From: Rhodopirellula islandica
GTDB lineage: Bacteria; Planctomycetota; Planctomycetia; Pirellulales; Pirellulaceae
NCBI RefSeq assembly: GCF_001027925.1
Contig: NZ_LECT01000048.1
Location: 62,001 to 126,000, forward strand
Length of the DNA: 64,000 nt
Reading direction: 5' to 3'
Part shown: positions 8,396-19,200 of the stretch, piece after piece
Position numbering within the stretch: position 1 is the first letter of the stretch
Layout of the letters: the number at the start of each line of letters is the position of its first letter
Program-made: the position numbers and the translations under genes
Notes under the pieces: generated by a model
What the model saw: only the letters and a program-made list of their open reading frames with translations
Databases searched by the model: none
Told to the model about the DNA's origin: nothing

Positions 8396-9646
8396 TCATT
8401 TCGCAGGCAAATCCGCGACGAATCGGGTCAATCGATTGCTGAAATCACGCACGTCGCTGCCGACCACGCGTTCAAAATCGATCATCCGTTGTCCGGACCG
8501 ATAGGTTTCAAACGGAGGCCGTGTGGCCGTGAAGTTCAGAATGTCCGCGAAGGCATCGGTGTCGCGTTCGGCCAGATAAAACATCATCGACCAAGCCAGT
8601 GCGTAGGCTGTGTGGATCGTGGTTGGATTGCGAAACAGGTCATCACTGCGAATCATCCGGTCCACCCATCGCGCCACTTCGGCGGGATCATCCATGTCGA
8701 TGGTTTCACGGAGTTGCCGGACAGAATCCTTGTTCACACGCTCGACCAACCGGGTCCCGCTTCGTCCCGAACTCATCGCGGTCGGTTCGAACATTTGACC
8801 GATGCCTTCCGTCACCCAACTCGGGGTGTCGTTGACTCGGCTGTGCACACCGCAATTGAAGGCTGATTGATGAGCCGCTTCATGGCGAACGGTTGCGGCG
8901 ATGGAACTCAATGCACCACCGTCATGCGTCATCACACGGTTGCACTTGTTGGCGTACAGCCCCGCGACACGCGAGACATCGATTCCCAATCTCGCGATCT
9001 CGTCGTACATGGCGCGAGCATCGGGCAAAACCACTGCCACCATCGGAAAACGACCTTCGCGAACCTTCACGCCGCGTCGTTCCATGTAGTTCACAAACGA
9101 ACGATGACATTGCTCGAACATCTTCGGCCAACGACTTCCGCGACCTCTGGGTTGGACCACCAAAAAGTTTTGGGTGGCAATCACTTCAAACTCCCTGCCG
9201 AACTCAGCACGCAATTGGTTGCGAAGTTCCACCGACGTGGTCGGCAGGAACTTCCCCGTCACCGAACGCATCGACTCTGATTTTTCTGTTCGACTGATCG
9301 TGTGCAGCCAACCGTCTCTGCCAATGACCAGCGATTCGTCTTGCGACTCAATCAAGTGCAGACCGCTTTGCCACTTGTTCCCAATTCGAAACTCGACCAA
9401 CCCCGGTCGGATCGAGGGAGCCAGCGTTTTCGAGGACACGAGGTGCTGAGAGCGTTCTGGAGACGCGGGCGTGACTGGCTCACCACCGGCTTCGTTGTGC
9501 AACAATCCAGTGCACAGGATGGCAGCGGCCAACCCGACACCACGTTTCCGTCGAGATCGAGTCCTGCCAAACGACGCAGGTCGACGCCGCGCGCAAGCAG
9601 GCACGACGTTCAATGTTTTCGCGATGGTGGTGAAAGTCATCGACAT
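8396..9646 (-). CDS. DUF1570-type secreted putative zinc metallopeptidase
   Basis: This is a protein of about 416 residues. An ATG at 9646 (or 9640) was preferred; the frame stays open to 9709. A basic segment and hydrophobic stretch (RSRRKRGVGLAAAILCTGLL) indicate export. The C-terminal half carries a gluzincin-like zinc site: HEAAH (about residues 255-259) and, 21 residues on, WVTEG with the third-ligand Glu. This fits the DUF1570/peptidase MA-like family common in planctomycetes. The substrate is unknown. The gene is divergent from the next gene (206 bases apart) and separated from the upstream oxidoreductase by a repeat element. Confidence 0.75.
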   Translation of the reverse strand: MSMTFTTIAKTLNVVPACARRRPASFGRTRSRRKRGVGLAAAILCTGLLHNEAGGEPVTPASPERSQHLVSSKTLAPSIRPGLVEFRIGNKWQSGLHLIESQDESLVIGRDGWLHTISRTEKSESMRSVTGKFLPTTSVELRNQLRAEFGREFEVIATQNFLVVQPRGRGSRWPKMFEQCHRSFVNYMERRGVKVREGRFPMVAVVLPDARAMYDEIARLGIDVSRVAGLYANKCNRVMTHDGGALSSIAATVRHEAAHQSAFNCGVHSRVNDTPSWVTEGIGQMFEPTAMSSGRSGTRLVERVNKDSVRQLRETIDMDDPAEVARWVDRMIRSDDLFRNPTTIHTAYALAWSMMFYLAERDTDAFADILNFTATRPPFETYRSGQRMIDFERVVGSDVRDFSNRLTRFVADLPAK

Positions 9647-9851
9647 GATGGAATTCAACGGCGAGGAGCAACACAGGAACACAACCGAACCGTTGATGCC
9701 CCCCAACACCCACGCGATCTATTCAAGCCTAGGTTAAGATTGAAGCGTCGGACGGGCGGACACCGGTTTTGGACGGAAGGTTCCTCGTACCCTCACGGTT
9801 TTAACGCTCACCATCTATTTTTCAGTTCAAAACTTCTCTCGAAAGCTTGAC

Positions 9852-11183
9852 ATGCACCGTTTTCACGTCACGCATCCTCGGCTTGTCACGATTGCGGTGA
9901 CCTTGATGGCCCTCTGCGTGACCGCCATTGCCGGGACGCCGCTGTTTGGACAAGACGCAACCGAGACCACGGACCTGGAACTGGAGGTTCCGATCTGGAT
10001 CGCCGAGCTCGACGCCGATGAAGCACAAACACGTCGTGCAGCGGAGCAAAAGTTGATCGATGCCGGACAGGAAGCCGCCGACTATCTCCCCGCGATTCTC
10101 GATGACTTGTCGATCGAGGCACGCGAACGCCTCAATCGGGTGCGTGCGGAATGGGCGACTCGCAAAGCGGAAACGCATGTTGAAACACAACTGATCCGCC
10201 TGCAAAACGCCAAGACGCTGGGTGAGGCTCTCGAGGCAATCTCGGCCGCCAGCGAAGTCGAATTTGATCTCGAAGCCGCTGGGCCAGGCATCGATCCAGG
10301 CCAATCGATTCAGGCCCCGCGTTCGCCACTGAATTTCTGGCACGCCGTCGACCATGTCCTCGATCAAGCCGATTTGGACATCAATTTCTACGGCGGCGAC
10401 CGAACCACCTTGATGCTGATCCCACGCCAGGCCAACCGTCCGTCCCGGGTGGAATCGGCCGCCTACGTCGGCATCTATCGGCTCGAGCCCACGGTGGTGA
10501 CAGCCCGACGTGTTTTGCGTTCACCAGAACTGAGCGGGCTGAACCTCAATCTCAGCATTGAATGGCAACCCAACCGAACGCCCATCGGATTGTCGCTGCC
10601 GATCAGCGCCGTCAATGGAAAGCTGAGCTCGGGGGAAGCCTTGGTGCCGCAAACCAGTGGTGAAACGATTGACATCGCCACCAACAGTGAAATGGCGCAG
10701 AGCGAGTTCTTTTTACCCATGCAGCTTCCCAGTTTGCCCGCGGAGAAGATCGAACGGTTGTCAGGAACGCTGACCGCAATGATCCCCGGCCGACGCGAAA
10801 CATTCACCTTGGACCTCAACGATCCCGCCGCCTCTCAAACGGAAGACCAAATGACAGTCGCGATCGAATCCGTTCGAGACGCCGACCCACTTCGCGAAAT
10901 TCGCGTCGGCGTCGAACTGCAATCCGCCGGTCGATCGCTGGAGAGTCATCGACAATGGATCTTCGAAAACGAAGCCTACGTTTTGCTCGAAGACGAAACA
11001 CGATTGGATCACTTGGGTTACCAAGTCTTTCGACAAACGGATTCCGGCGTTGGGATTGGCTACCTGTTTGACTTTGGTGCCGCAGGATCACCTCCCCCAG
11101 GGTCAAAGCTGATCTACGAGTCGCCCACCTCCGTCGCACAAGACGCGGTCGATTTCATCCTCAACGACATCCCAACACCGTAA
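9852..11183 (+). CDS. Exported protein of unknown function
   Basis: This 443-residue protein has a signal peptide (RLVTIAVTLMALCVTAIAG, cleavage near LFGQ-DATE). Residues about 45-120 are acidic, helical and heat-repeat-like (DEAQTRRAAEQKLIDAGQEA). The rest looks beta-rich, with no catalytic motif that I recognise. It resembles secreted planctomycete hypothetical proteins in general style only. It is divergent from the DUF1570 gene and followed by a 330-base gap full of inverted repeats. Confidence 0.7.
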   Translation: MHRFHVTHPRLVTIAVTLMALCVTAIAGTPLFGQDATETTDLELEVPIWIAELDADEAQTRRAAEQKLIDAGQEAADYLPAILDDLSIEARERLNRVRAEWATRKAETHVETQLIRLQNAKTLGEALEAISAASEVEFDLEAAGPGIDPGQSIQAPRSPLNFWHAVDHVLDQADLDINFYGGDRTTLMLIPRQANRPSRVESAAYVGIYRLEPTVVTARRVLRSPELSGLNLNLSIEWQPNRTPIGLSLPISAVNGKLSSGEALVPQTSGETIDIATNSEMAQSEFFLPMQLPSLPAEKIERLSGTLTAMIPGRRETFTLDLNDPAASQTEDQMTVAIESVRDADPLREIRVGVELQSAGRSLESHRQWIFENEAYVLLEDETRLDHLGYQVFRQTDSGVGIGYLFDFGAAGSPPPGSKLIYESPTSVAQDAVDFILNDIPTP

Positions 11184-11512
11184 ACATCGGGTGAACACAA
11201 ACCGCGGTAGTGGATGAGGCAACGAATCCTTCGGCTCGGGACGTTTCGCCTCGTCCACCACCGCAATTCCGTATCCGATGCTCTCGCACCTAATATTCAG
11301 CCAGTCCCCATCGTAGTCCTGGTGAGGCACGACACATCACACTCCTTCACCGCCACCATTCCCGTAGTGGACGAGGCAACGAGTCCTCAGCAATTCCCGA
11401 AATGGATGAGGCAACGAATCCTTCGGCTCGCGTTTCGTCGCATCGTCCACAACCGATTCAGCCGAATTGATCATCTAGCGACATACATTCCACCGACGCA
11501 GGACCAAAGTTG
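11184..11512. other. Intergenic region with GTAGTGGAYGAGGC repeats
   Basis: This gap of about 330 bases contains three copies of the GTAGTGGAYGAGGC-type repeat, listed separately. No gene is apparent. Confidence 0.5.
11207..11454. repeat. Three GTAGTGGAYGAGGC-type repeats
   Basis: A unit beginning GTAGTGGATGAGGCAACGA starts at 11207 and is closed by GCCTCGTCCAC at about 11248-11258, giving an inverted pair. A second unit, GTAGTGGACGAGGCAACGAG, starts at 11363. A third (ATGGATGAGGCAACGAATCC) starts at 11402 and is closed by CATCGTCCAC near 11441-11450. The same unit makes a perfect palindrome at 24707-24772. Confidence 0.75.
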
Positions 11513-12424
11513 ATGAACCAACGAAACTTTCGCAACAGTTTTCTTGTCGTCCTGCTGTTGATCTCGGGATGCGGGCCGCAGTCCAATCAATTCTCGACCA
11601 AGCTCGACGTCATGAGCGAGCAAGCCGTTCCAGAACAACCTGCATCCTTCTCGCTCGCACAAGCTCCGAATCGCCGCCCGGATTTCGATGAGGCCGACAC
11701 TGAATCATTGGACGCAGACCAATCAAGCGAGAACGCAAAAACCAATCGACGAATCGTTTACAACACCCACCTGTCTTTGGTCGTGAAAGAGTACGCGACC
11801 TTTGAATCAAAACTGCCAGCCCTGGTCGACCAGCATGGAGGATTCATTTCCAACAGCGAAACGAATCGCCGCTACAACAATCGACAATCTGGCGAGTGGG
11901 TCGCTCGCATTCCAGTTGCGAACTACGTCGCCTTCCTTCGAGGCGTCACCGGATTGGGATTTGCGGAATCTCGCACCGAAGACGCTCAAGACGTCACCGA
12001 AGAATTCGTCGACGTCGAGGCGAGAATCCGAAACAACAAGAAGCTCGAAGAACGCATCATCACGATGCTCGAAGAACGAACCGGAAAGCTATCCGATGTC
12101 TTAGAAATCGAACGCGAACTTTCGCGTGTTCGCGAAGAGATCGAACGCATGGAAGGTCGCCTGCGAGTGCTATCGGATCGTTCCGCTTTGGCGACCATCA
12201 CGATTCAGTGCCGCGAAGAAAAGGAGTACGTCCCTCCGGCAGCGCCGACATTCAGTTCACGAATCCAGAAATCTTGGTCACACTCCATCAACGCGATGAA
12301 GCAGACCGGTGAACACATCGTCATCGCTGCCATCGCGATCCTGCCTTGGTTGCTTGTTTTCGGCGGACTCATTCTGGTGAGCGTTGCAGTGGGCCGACGA
12401 TTGCTACGCAAGCGATCGAAGTAG
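11513..12424 (+). CDS. DUF4349-domain lipoprotein
   Basis: This is a 303-residue protein; the ATG at 11513 follows an in-frame TTG at 11510. The N-terminus is a lipoprotein signal with lipobox LISGC. The DUF4349 core (about 80-245) shows RRIVYNTHLSLVVKEY, GGFISNSE, WVARIPVANY, FVDVEARIRN and a long charged coiled-coil stretch (RTGKLSDVLEIERELSRVRE). A C-terminal transmembrane helix (IAILPWLLVFGGLILVSVAV) with a basic tail follows. The protein would thus be held at both ends. The biochemical role of DUF4349 is not established. Confidence 0.85.
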   Translation: MNQRNFRNSFLVVLLLISGCGPQSNQFSTKLDVMSEQAVPEQPASFSLAQAPNRRPDFDEADTESLDADQSSENAKTNRRIVYNTHLSLVVKEYATFESKLPALVDQHGGFISNSETNRRYNNRQSGEWVARIPVANYVAFLRGVTGLGFAESRTEDAQDVTEEFVDVEARIRNNKKLEERIITMLEERTGKLSDVLEIERELSRVREEIERMEGRLRVLSDRSALATITIQCREEKEYVPPAAPTFSSRIQKSWSHSINAMKQTGEHIVIAAIAILPWLLVFGGLILVSVAVGRRLLRKRSK

Positions 12425-12639
12425 CGGGGAAGAACGACACCGCTTGCTGCTTACGCTGCCGCCAGAAAACGATGCGACACCGATCGCTAGTTAGCAAACG
12501 GTCCCAGAGATGACTCCATCACTCGCATTCGCTTCATGGTGCAACGGATGACAGGTGGCACCATCCGGCGATCCGTTGCTTGGCTGGTCCAACCATTGCG
12601 TCGCAGCTAGTCCAGTCAATCAGTGACGTGTTTTGTCGG

Positions 12640-14121
12640 TCAGCGAGCGTTGAAACGGAACGAATACAGGTCTGCGTCCTTGATCACAAACCGTAGCCGA
12701 ATGGGTTTTCCGGAAAGCGACGCCACGTCGCTCCCGTGATCCCATCGGACCACGCGGTCGATTTCATTTCCGATCTGTTCCACCGATTCGGAGAAGGTGA
12801 AGCCTGGGACGGGCTGTCCGACAGCATCCTGAATCTCCACTCGAACACCGCCGGCGGCTGAAGTCCCAAAGTTGATCGACAGTTCGTTGCCGGAAAACGT
12901 CAGCGGTTTCGTCAATAACTCGCCGCCGCGAAACGGTGCCTGAGCCGAAGTGAATCCATCGAGCCGCATCGAGTACCGGTGCAAGTGAGAAGTCGGTTGG
13001 GCATAATCTTGATTGAGGTAAACCGACATCTCCTCCGATCCTGTTGGCACGATGTTGAGCGCCGGGTAGTTCGTCCTCGAAACCCAGTTTTCCGCACCGA
13101 TGCCGGGACGAATGAATCCCCCGAGGAAGGTCCGGTCATAGACCGACCCACCGCGAGAGGTCATCAAGATCGCATCGGAAGTGTCCTTGAAGTACCGGGG
13201 CGCAACGTTGATTGCCTCAGCCTGCGATTCAGACAGCACCTGGCGCCCCGGCATGAAACGAGCCGCCACGGCGACGTACAAATGTGGGGCACGGAAATAG
13301 GGATGCGTTTGGTTGGTATAGAGATGTTCCATCGGTGCCTTGCCCCCGTGGTGTCGATACTCCATCAAGGTGGGTGCGGACCAGTTCACAAAGTCATCGC
13401 TGGTCGATCGACAGATGCGACGAATCCCGCTTTCGAAGACACGAAAGTAACACAGGTACCGTTGTTCCGATGCAGACCAAAAGACAACGTTCTGCGAATC
13501 GAACATGTAGTCGTACGGAACCATCTCAGAGGAGATCACTGGTTCGTCCTGCATCTTTTCCCAATGAATGCCATCCGCTGAAACCATGGCGATCAAACCG
13601 CTGGTCATCGTCCCGCCGATCGCCTTGAACCGTTCCTGGGCAGGCACGTCGGGTCGAGTGTCAAGCATCGGGCTGAAATTGTGGGTCACCGGCGCCGCAT
13701 CGGCCAGGACGATGTTGTTCTTGGTGCTGCCCTGGAACTCATACAGATTCAGCTCGGGTTTGACCCATCGAATCCCATCTTGGGATTCGGCATAGCAGTA
13801 GGTTTCGCCGGGGTTGCCATCGGCACCGGCTTTCGGGCTGCCGCGATAATACAGTCGGTACAGATCACCATCTTGAATCACGGTGCAGTATCCGCAGAAC
13901 GGTCCTTCCCACGGTTTGTCGAACCGCAACGCCACCCCTTCATCCCGCGGCCGATTGAGCACCAGACGAACGTTTTCAAGCTGATCAATCAGCAGGTGAT
14001 CGACGAACAATTCGCGACGGTTGCCGATCTCAATCCCTTCATCGTCAGCACGCAACGATGCCTGGGAATGGAACGTCACCGACAACAGGAACAAACAAAC
14101 CGCACGGGCCAAGACACGCAT
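12640..14121 (-). CDS. Secreted five-bladed beta-propeller glycosidase-like protein
   Basis: This is a 493-residue protein. The ATG at 14121 was chosen because it opens a signal peptide (MRVLARAVCLFLLSVTFHS) and has GAGGTGG nine bases upstream; the frame stays open to 14307. Repeated blade-like segments (YRLYYRGSPKAG, YAESQDGIRWVKPELNLYEF, MVSADGIHWEKM, STSDDFVNWSAP) match the pattern of GH32/GH43-superfamily propellers as widely found in planctomycetes. A beta-sandwich-like tail (about 390-490) follows. The catalytic residues cannot be assigned by eye. It lies downstream of the DUF1553/DUF1501 pair on the same strand, but a 616-base gap argues against co-transcription. Confidence 0.72.
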   Translation of the reverse strand: MRVLARAVCLFLLSVTFHSQASLRADDEGIEIGNRRELFVDHLLIDQLENVRLVLNRPRDEGVALRFDKPWEGPFCGYCTVIQDGDLYRLYYRGSPKAGADGNPGETYCYAESQDGIRWVKPELNLYEFQGSTKNNIVLADAAPVTHNFSPMLDTRPDVPAQERFKAIGGTMTSGLIAMVSADGIHWEKMQDEPVISSEMVPYDYMFDSQNVVFWSASEQRYLCYFRVFESGIRRICRSTSDDFVNWSAPTLMEYRHHGGKAPMEHLYTNQTHPYFRAPHLYVAVAARFMPGRQVLSESQAEAINVAPRYFKDTSDAILMTSRGGSVYDRTFLGGFIRPGIGAENWVSRTNYPALNIVPTGSEEMSVYLNQDYAQPTSHLHRYSMRLDGFTSAQAPFRGGELLTKPLTFSGNELSINFGTSAAGGVRVEIQDAVGQPVPGFTFSESVEQIGNEIDRVVRWDHGSDVASLSGKPIRLRFVIKDADLYSFRFNAR

Positions 14122-14737
14122 TTTCAAACCACCTCGAATCGAGTTTTTGAGGTTAGCATACACCTTCCAATCGAAAGGGAGTGAAAAGGGAAGAACTCTC
14201 AACACCCAGCCCAGCGGGCGACACAAACTCAGGTTGCCCAAGCTTGCGTTGTCAGCTGGACTGGCGTTGGTTGGGTGATTGATGCCCGCTCGACACAACC
14301 GCAGCATCGAGACACTTTCGATGTTCCGCGATTCTTCGGTTGCACCAATGCTTGCACCAAGTCCCTGCCTTCATTCATGCATTTGCGAAAGGAATCGCCC
14401 TTCCTTTTCAAAATGGGCCTTGTCTCTATCTGTCATGCAAGCATCCCGTTGAAATTCAAGTCGCCACTACTGCAACTCAACCCATTTGTAGAGGTTGACG
14501 ATTCCGTCTCCTTCAATCTCGATTTTCCCGGAATAAGACTTACCGACGGCTACCATCTTGCATCCCTACCGGGATGAAAACTTGCGCAAGCGACAATACT
14601 CTCCGAGCCCAAACGTTCAGCAGTCCAGGCGAACGCCCAAACGGCTCATATGGTGATGCCCGATCATTCCTGCCGACTTGCTTATCGGGGCAACAACACC
14701 CCAAAGACGGCAGCCCACCGCAACGCCCGCGTTTTAG
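14122..14737. other. Intergenic region with half palindromic element
   Basis: This gap of about 616 bases contains a half copy of the CTAAGCAGGT element (14627-14684) and a short dyad CATCCCTACCGGGATG (about 14562-14577). No gene recognised. Confidence 0.45.
14627..14684 (-). repeat. Palindromic repeat element, copy B (half element)
   Basis: Only one arm is present: GGCGAACGCCCAAACGGCTC through to TGCCGACTTGCTTA. It matches the right arm of copies D and E. The other arm is missing, so this is a truncated remnant. Confidence 0.75.
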
Positions 14738-16198
14738 CTACGCCAAAACCTCACGAATCAGGTGACCTTCGACGTTGGTCAAGCGTCGTTCAATGCCGTT
14801 GTGCTCGAACGTCAGACGTTCATGATCGAGCCCCAACAGGTGCAGGATCGTAGCGTTCAAATCGTAGAGCGGATGGATGTCCTCGACCGCCTTCTGACCG
14901 AGCTCGTCTGTCACGCCATGACTGACACCTGGCTTCACCCCGGCACCGGTCATCCAACAAGTGAATCCGTCGGGGTTGTGATCGCGTCCTTTGGCTCCCT
15001 TTTGGAAGAACGGCATGCGTCCGAACTCGGTGCACCAGACGATCAATGTGTCTTCGAGCAGCCCACGGGCCTTCATGTCTTGAATCATCGCCGCGGTGGG
15101 TTGGTCCAAAATCTCAGCGTGCGTGTCGTATTGCTCCTTCAGTTTGCCGTGCCCGTCCCAGTTGAGGGCACCGCCACTGGCATAGGCTCCATTGAACAAC
15201 TGTACAAATCGCACGCCGCTTTCGATCAATCGACGAGCCAGGATGCAGTTTTTGGCATAGGCCGCACGGGTCGGATTGGAATCATCGTCCGCTCCGTAGC
15301 TTTTCAACACGTGAGCCGGTTCCGATGACAGGTCGGTGATCTCTGGAACGCTCAACTGCATTCGGGCGGCCAGTTCATAGCTGGCAATCCGGGCCGCCAA
15401 TTTGCTGTCCCCGGGGTGTTGTTCCAGATGGCGTTCGTTCATTCGCTTTAGCAACGAGCGACTCGCTTCGTCCGCGACGTCTGACATGCCAGGCGCACGG
15501 AGGTGCCGAATCGGTGATTTCGAACTGACCGTCGTGCCTTGGAATGCAGCCGGCAAGAATCCCGGTCCCCAGTTGTTGGAACCATTCTGCGGCACGCCTC
15601 GTGGGTCAGGAATCGCCACATAGGCGGGCAAGTTTTGGTTCTCCGTCCCCAGTGCATAGCTGGTCCATGATCCCAGGCTCGGGAACCCATCCAACTGGCT
15701 GCCGGTGGACAAGAAGTTTTCCGCTGGCCCGTGGGTGTTGGTGATGCTGGTCAGCGAGTGAATGAAGGCGATGTCATCGGTCAATTCCGCCAGGTGCGGA
15801 AGCATGTCGCTGACCCACTTCCCAGTCTGGCCGCGTTGTCGAAACTTGTATTGCGGACGCGCTAAGTCACCCGCCGGCCCTTGAAAGGTGACCGCCGGCC
15901 CACCTTCCAAGGGACGTCCATCGAGCTTGATGAGCTCCGGTTTGTAGTCCCACGTTTCGAGTTGGCTGACCCCGCCAGCACAAAAGATCACCAGCACGTT
16001 CTTGGCTTTGGCCGGAAAATGACCGGGCCGCAGCGCAAACGGACGGGCTGGGTCGATCTGCGGTTGGTTGGCCAACAATCGATCCTTGGCCAACAAGTCC
16101 AAGAGAGCGATGGATCCCAATCCGGTCGCAGCATTGCCAAGGAACCCGCGGCGATTCAGAAATTGGCGACCGCCGTTGGAGAGGTGGGGAGTGGACAT
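14738..16198 (-). CDS. Tat-exported DUF1501 protein
   Basis: This is a 486-residue protein. The ATG at 16198 was chosen over an upstream TTG at 16219. A twin-arginine signal ([20 protein letters not shown]) precedes a DUF1501 domain of the alkaline-phosphatase/sulfatase-like fold. Landmarks are [62 protein letters not shown] and [13 protein letters not shown]. Members are common in planctomycetes next to DUF1549/DUF1553 genes. Here the partner gene ends 60 bases upstream on the same strand, so the two probably form an operon. The biochemical role is not established. Confidence 0.9.
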   Translation of the reverse strand: MSTPHLSNGGRQFLNRRGFLGNAATGLGSIALLDLLAKDRLLANQPQIDPARPFALRPGHFPAKAKNVLVIFCAGGVSQLETWDYKPELIKLDGRPLEGGPAVTFQGPAGDLARPQYKFRQRGQTGKWVSDMLPHLAELTDDIAFIHSLTSITNTHGPAENFLSTGSQLDGFPSLGSWTSYALGTENQNLPAYVAIPDPRGVPQNGSNNWGPGFLPAAFQGTTVSSKSPIRHLRAPGMSDVADEASRSLLKRMNERHLEQHPGDSKLAARIASYELAARMQLSVPEITDLSSEPAHVLKSYGADDDSNPTRAAYAKNCILARRLIESGVRFVQLFNGAYASGGALNWDGHGKLKEQYDTHAEILDQPTAAMIQDMKARGLLEDTLIVWCTEFGRMPFFQKGAKGRDHNPDGFTCWMTGAGVKPGVSHGVTDELGQKAVEDIHPLYDLNATILHLLGLDHERLTFEHNGIERRLTNVEGHLIREVLA

Positions 16199-16258
16199 GG
16201 TGGAACGGGCAACTTTCAAGGAGACAGAATGAACGAATCGCGAAGGACGTGTTGAGAC

Positions 16259-19200
16259 TCAAGGAAGAAACAAGAATTCATTGCAGTTGAACAAGGCTCG
16301 ACAAAACGTCTCCAACCCAAATTCGCGAACAACGGAAACCGCGTCTGATAACTCTTCGGCCGACGGCTTTCGGTTGAGCCCTACCCAGTAGGCTCGCTGA
16401 ACCTGTTGGCTGACATCGTCTTTCGCTTGCTCTTGCAGCACATCCGCGAATGCTTTGGCCTGTTCCATCGTGAAGGGACTGTTGAACAGATTGAGAGCTT
16501 GAATGGGGGTCGTCGACTCGATCCTTCGTGCGGCACTTTGCCCGCCGTCCGGACAATCAAATGCACCAAACACGGCATCTCGCTCACGTCGCACTTTGTG
16601 GGCATAGATCATCCGCCGCAGCCCATCCCCTTGGAACGATTCCACGGGAACAAACCCCGACAAGCCACCACGTTTGTTGAACAGGCTGAAACCGCGTCCG
16701 CCCATTTTCAGGTCGAGCTGACCATTGATCGCCAAGATTGAATCCCGGATCGCTTCCCCATCCAGGCGTCGCGACGGGTACCGCCACAACCACCGCACAT
16801 CGGCGTCTTTCGCGGCCGCCAGCTCGTTGTGCTGAGTCGATTGGCGATAGGTTGCCGACAACACGATCACGCGATGCATGTGCTTGATCGACCATTCACC
16901 TCGAATCAATTCCAAAGCGAGCCAGTCCAACAGTTCCGGGTGAGTGGGCTGCGATCCATTCCGACCGAAATCGTTTGGCGTGTCGACGAAGCCGACGCCA
17001 AAGTGCCACTGCCAAATTCGATTCGCCATCACGCGGGCCGTCAGCGGATTGTCGGGACGCGCAATCCAATCAGCCAACGCTTTCCGGCGTTCCTGTTCGG
17101 GAGTCTTAGCAGAAAGTTGCACGTCGCCCAGCGAACTCAGCACCGCGGGAACCACCGCTTCCTTGGGTTGCTCCGGATCACCGCGATTCAGCAAGTGAAT
17201 GTCATCGGGTTTGCGAAACGTTCCGGCGAACACGGACGGCCCCTTTCGGTTTTCGCGAATCTTCTTTTCGAGGTGGGCTTTCTCTTTCTGCAGGCCGCTG
17301 GCAACGCGGGTCTCATCGGGCGTCAATCCGACCAGCAGGAACTCAGCGGATGGCTTGGTACCTGCGTCCCAGACAACACGATCCCTGGAATCAGCGATCC
17401 GCCGCCAATCTTGATCGAGGGCCGTCTCGATGAGGTACTCGGTCGCCAAGCGGTCATCGAATTTCCCCTCACGATCCCGTCCCCACACGACCCGCTCGAT
17501 CTCCTGCTCGCGAGCGAACTGCAGTTCCACCCAGCCCTTCCCGTCTTCACTGGACATCCACGAACTCGCGTTGCCGTGTCGGCCGTCGTTGATAAAACGT
17601 GGGTCATGACGGTTTGCAACCAGGTTGTCACCGGATGTTTTGACCGAAGTCCCCATGCTGGCCAAGGCAATGTTTTCGCCCTCTGTGTTGAAGACTTCCA
17701 ACTCGTCCAAGCAGGGTTCCAGTCGGTTGGTTGCCAAAACAGTGAAACGCAGGCGATTGGCACGCACCGGGGTGATGCGATCGGTGTTCATCGTCGCTTG
17801 AACCGATCTGCGACGCGGTTCGAGATGAGCCAGCGTTGTCAGCTTTTCCTCCGACACTCCCGCTTCCAACGTGTAGGACGTCGCAAGTCGATCCGTCAGC
17901 TTTCCCAGACGGTCGCGACCCCAGACCACTTTCCCAATCCGTATCGGTTCCGGCAATTCAAACATCACCCACCCCGTGCCATTGGTGTCGGACATCCAAC
18001 TGCTTGGATTGCCGTACACGCCATCGTTGAGATGGATCAACTTGTGATTGCTGGACTCCACGCTTCCCGATGCGGTTGCTTGAGCGCCCAGGGAAGCCAA
18101 GGCAACGTTTCGAGGTTCAGCCTCGTCGGTGTAGATCTCGAACTCATCAATGCAGGGCGCGATCAGGCCAAGACTGGGATGCAAGTTGGAATCGTGGATC
18201 GTGAACCGAATGAACTTTGCCTCCAACGGCTCAAAGGTCTCGGTGTTCTTGCGAGCGTTGGTGGTGCGAATCGGCTCGCCATCATCAGGCCTGGGCCGAG
18301 CAATGGGAACGAACCGAGAGAGCTGCTCTTCAATTTCCGTCACCCTTTTCGCCCAGATCTCTGCCTGCTTCTTGAGAGCTTCGGATTCGGGCGTCTTCAA
18401 CTCACGATCCTTGTATTCGACCCCCGCCACGAATGCCTGCATGCTGTAGTAGTCTTTGGCCGAAATCGGATCGAACTTGTGGTCGTGACACCTCGCACAA
18501 CCGACGCTCAAGCCAAGAAACGTTTGCGAAACGTTGTTGACGATTTCATCGAGCGAGTCCTGCCGAGCCAATCGTTTCGAAGGCTCGTCGGCACCGATCT
18601 GCCCAGGCAGCAGGACGGAAGCCGTGACCAAGAATCCGGTGGCCCGATCCCGCCCCAAGGCGTCCCCCACGATCTGCTCTTTGATGAACTGATCGTAGGG
18701 CGTGTCCCGGTTCATCGATTCAATCACGTAGTCACGGTACGGCCAAGCATTCGGCCGTTCGGTATTGACCTCAAAGCCATGCGTGTCCGCGTAACGAACC
18801 ACATCCAGCCAGTGTTGAGCCCAGCGTTCACCATAGCGAGGAGATTCCAGCAATCGTTCCACCACCTCGCTGAAAGCCGCTTCCCCGTGCTCGAGGCGTC
18901 CTAGAAAATCGTTCACCTCGTTGGGCGTGGGGGGCAAACCTGTCAAGTCAAACGTCACCCGCCGCAACCAAACCACCGGGTCTGCTGGCGGCGAAGGCGA
19001 CAGTCCTTCCTGTTCCAATCGGGCCAGCACCATTCGATCGAGGGGGCCGCGTGGCCAATCAGCCTTGGATACCTGAGGCATGTCCGGCATCACGACCGGT
19101 TCGAACGACCAATGATCCATGCGATCTTCCAACACCGCCAGGTCGACTCCGTCGGGCCAGTCGGCGCCTTGTTCGACCCAATTGGTCAGGGTCGCGATTT

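Noticed and set aside
16829-18904. A 691-codon open frame on the plus strand, antisense to the DUF1549/DUF1553 gene
   Set aside because: It lies fully inside a well-supported gene on the other strand, has no recognisable domain or signal and is explained by codon bias at this G+C.
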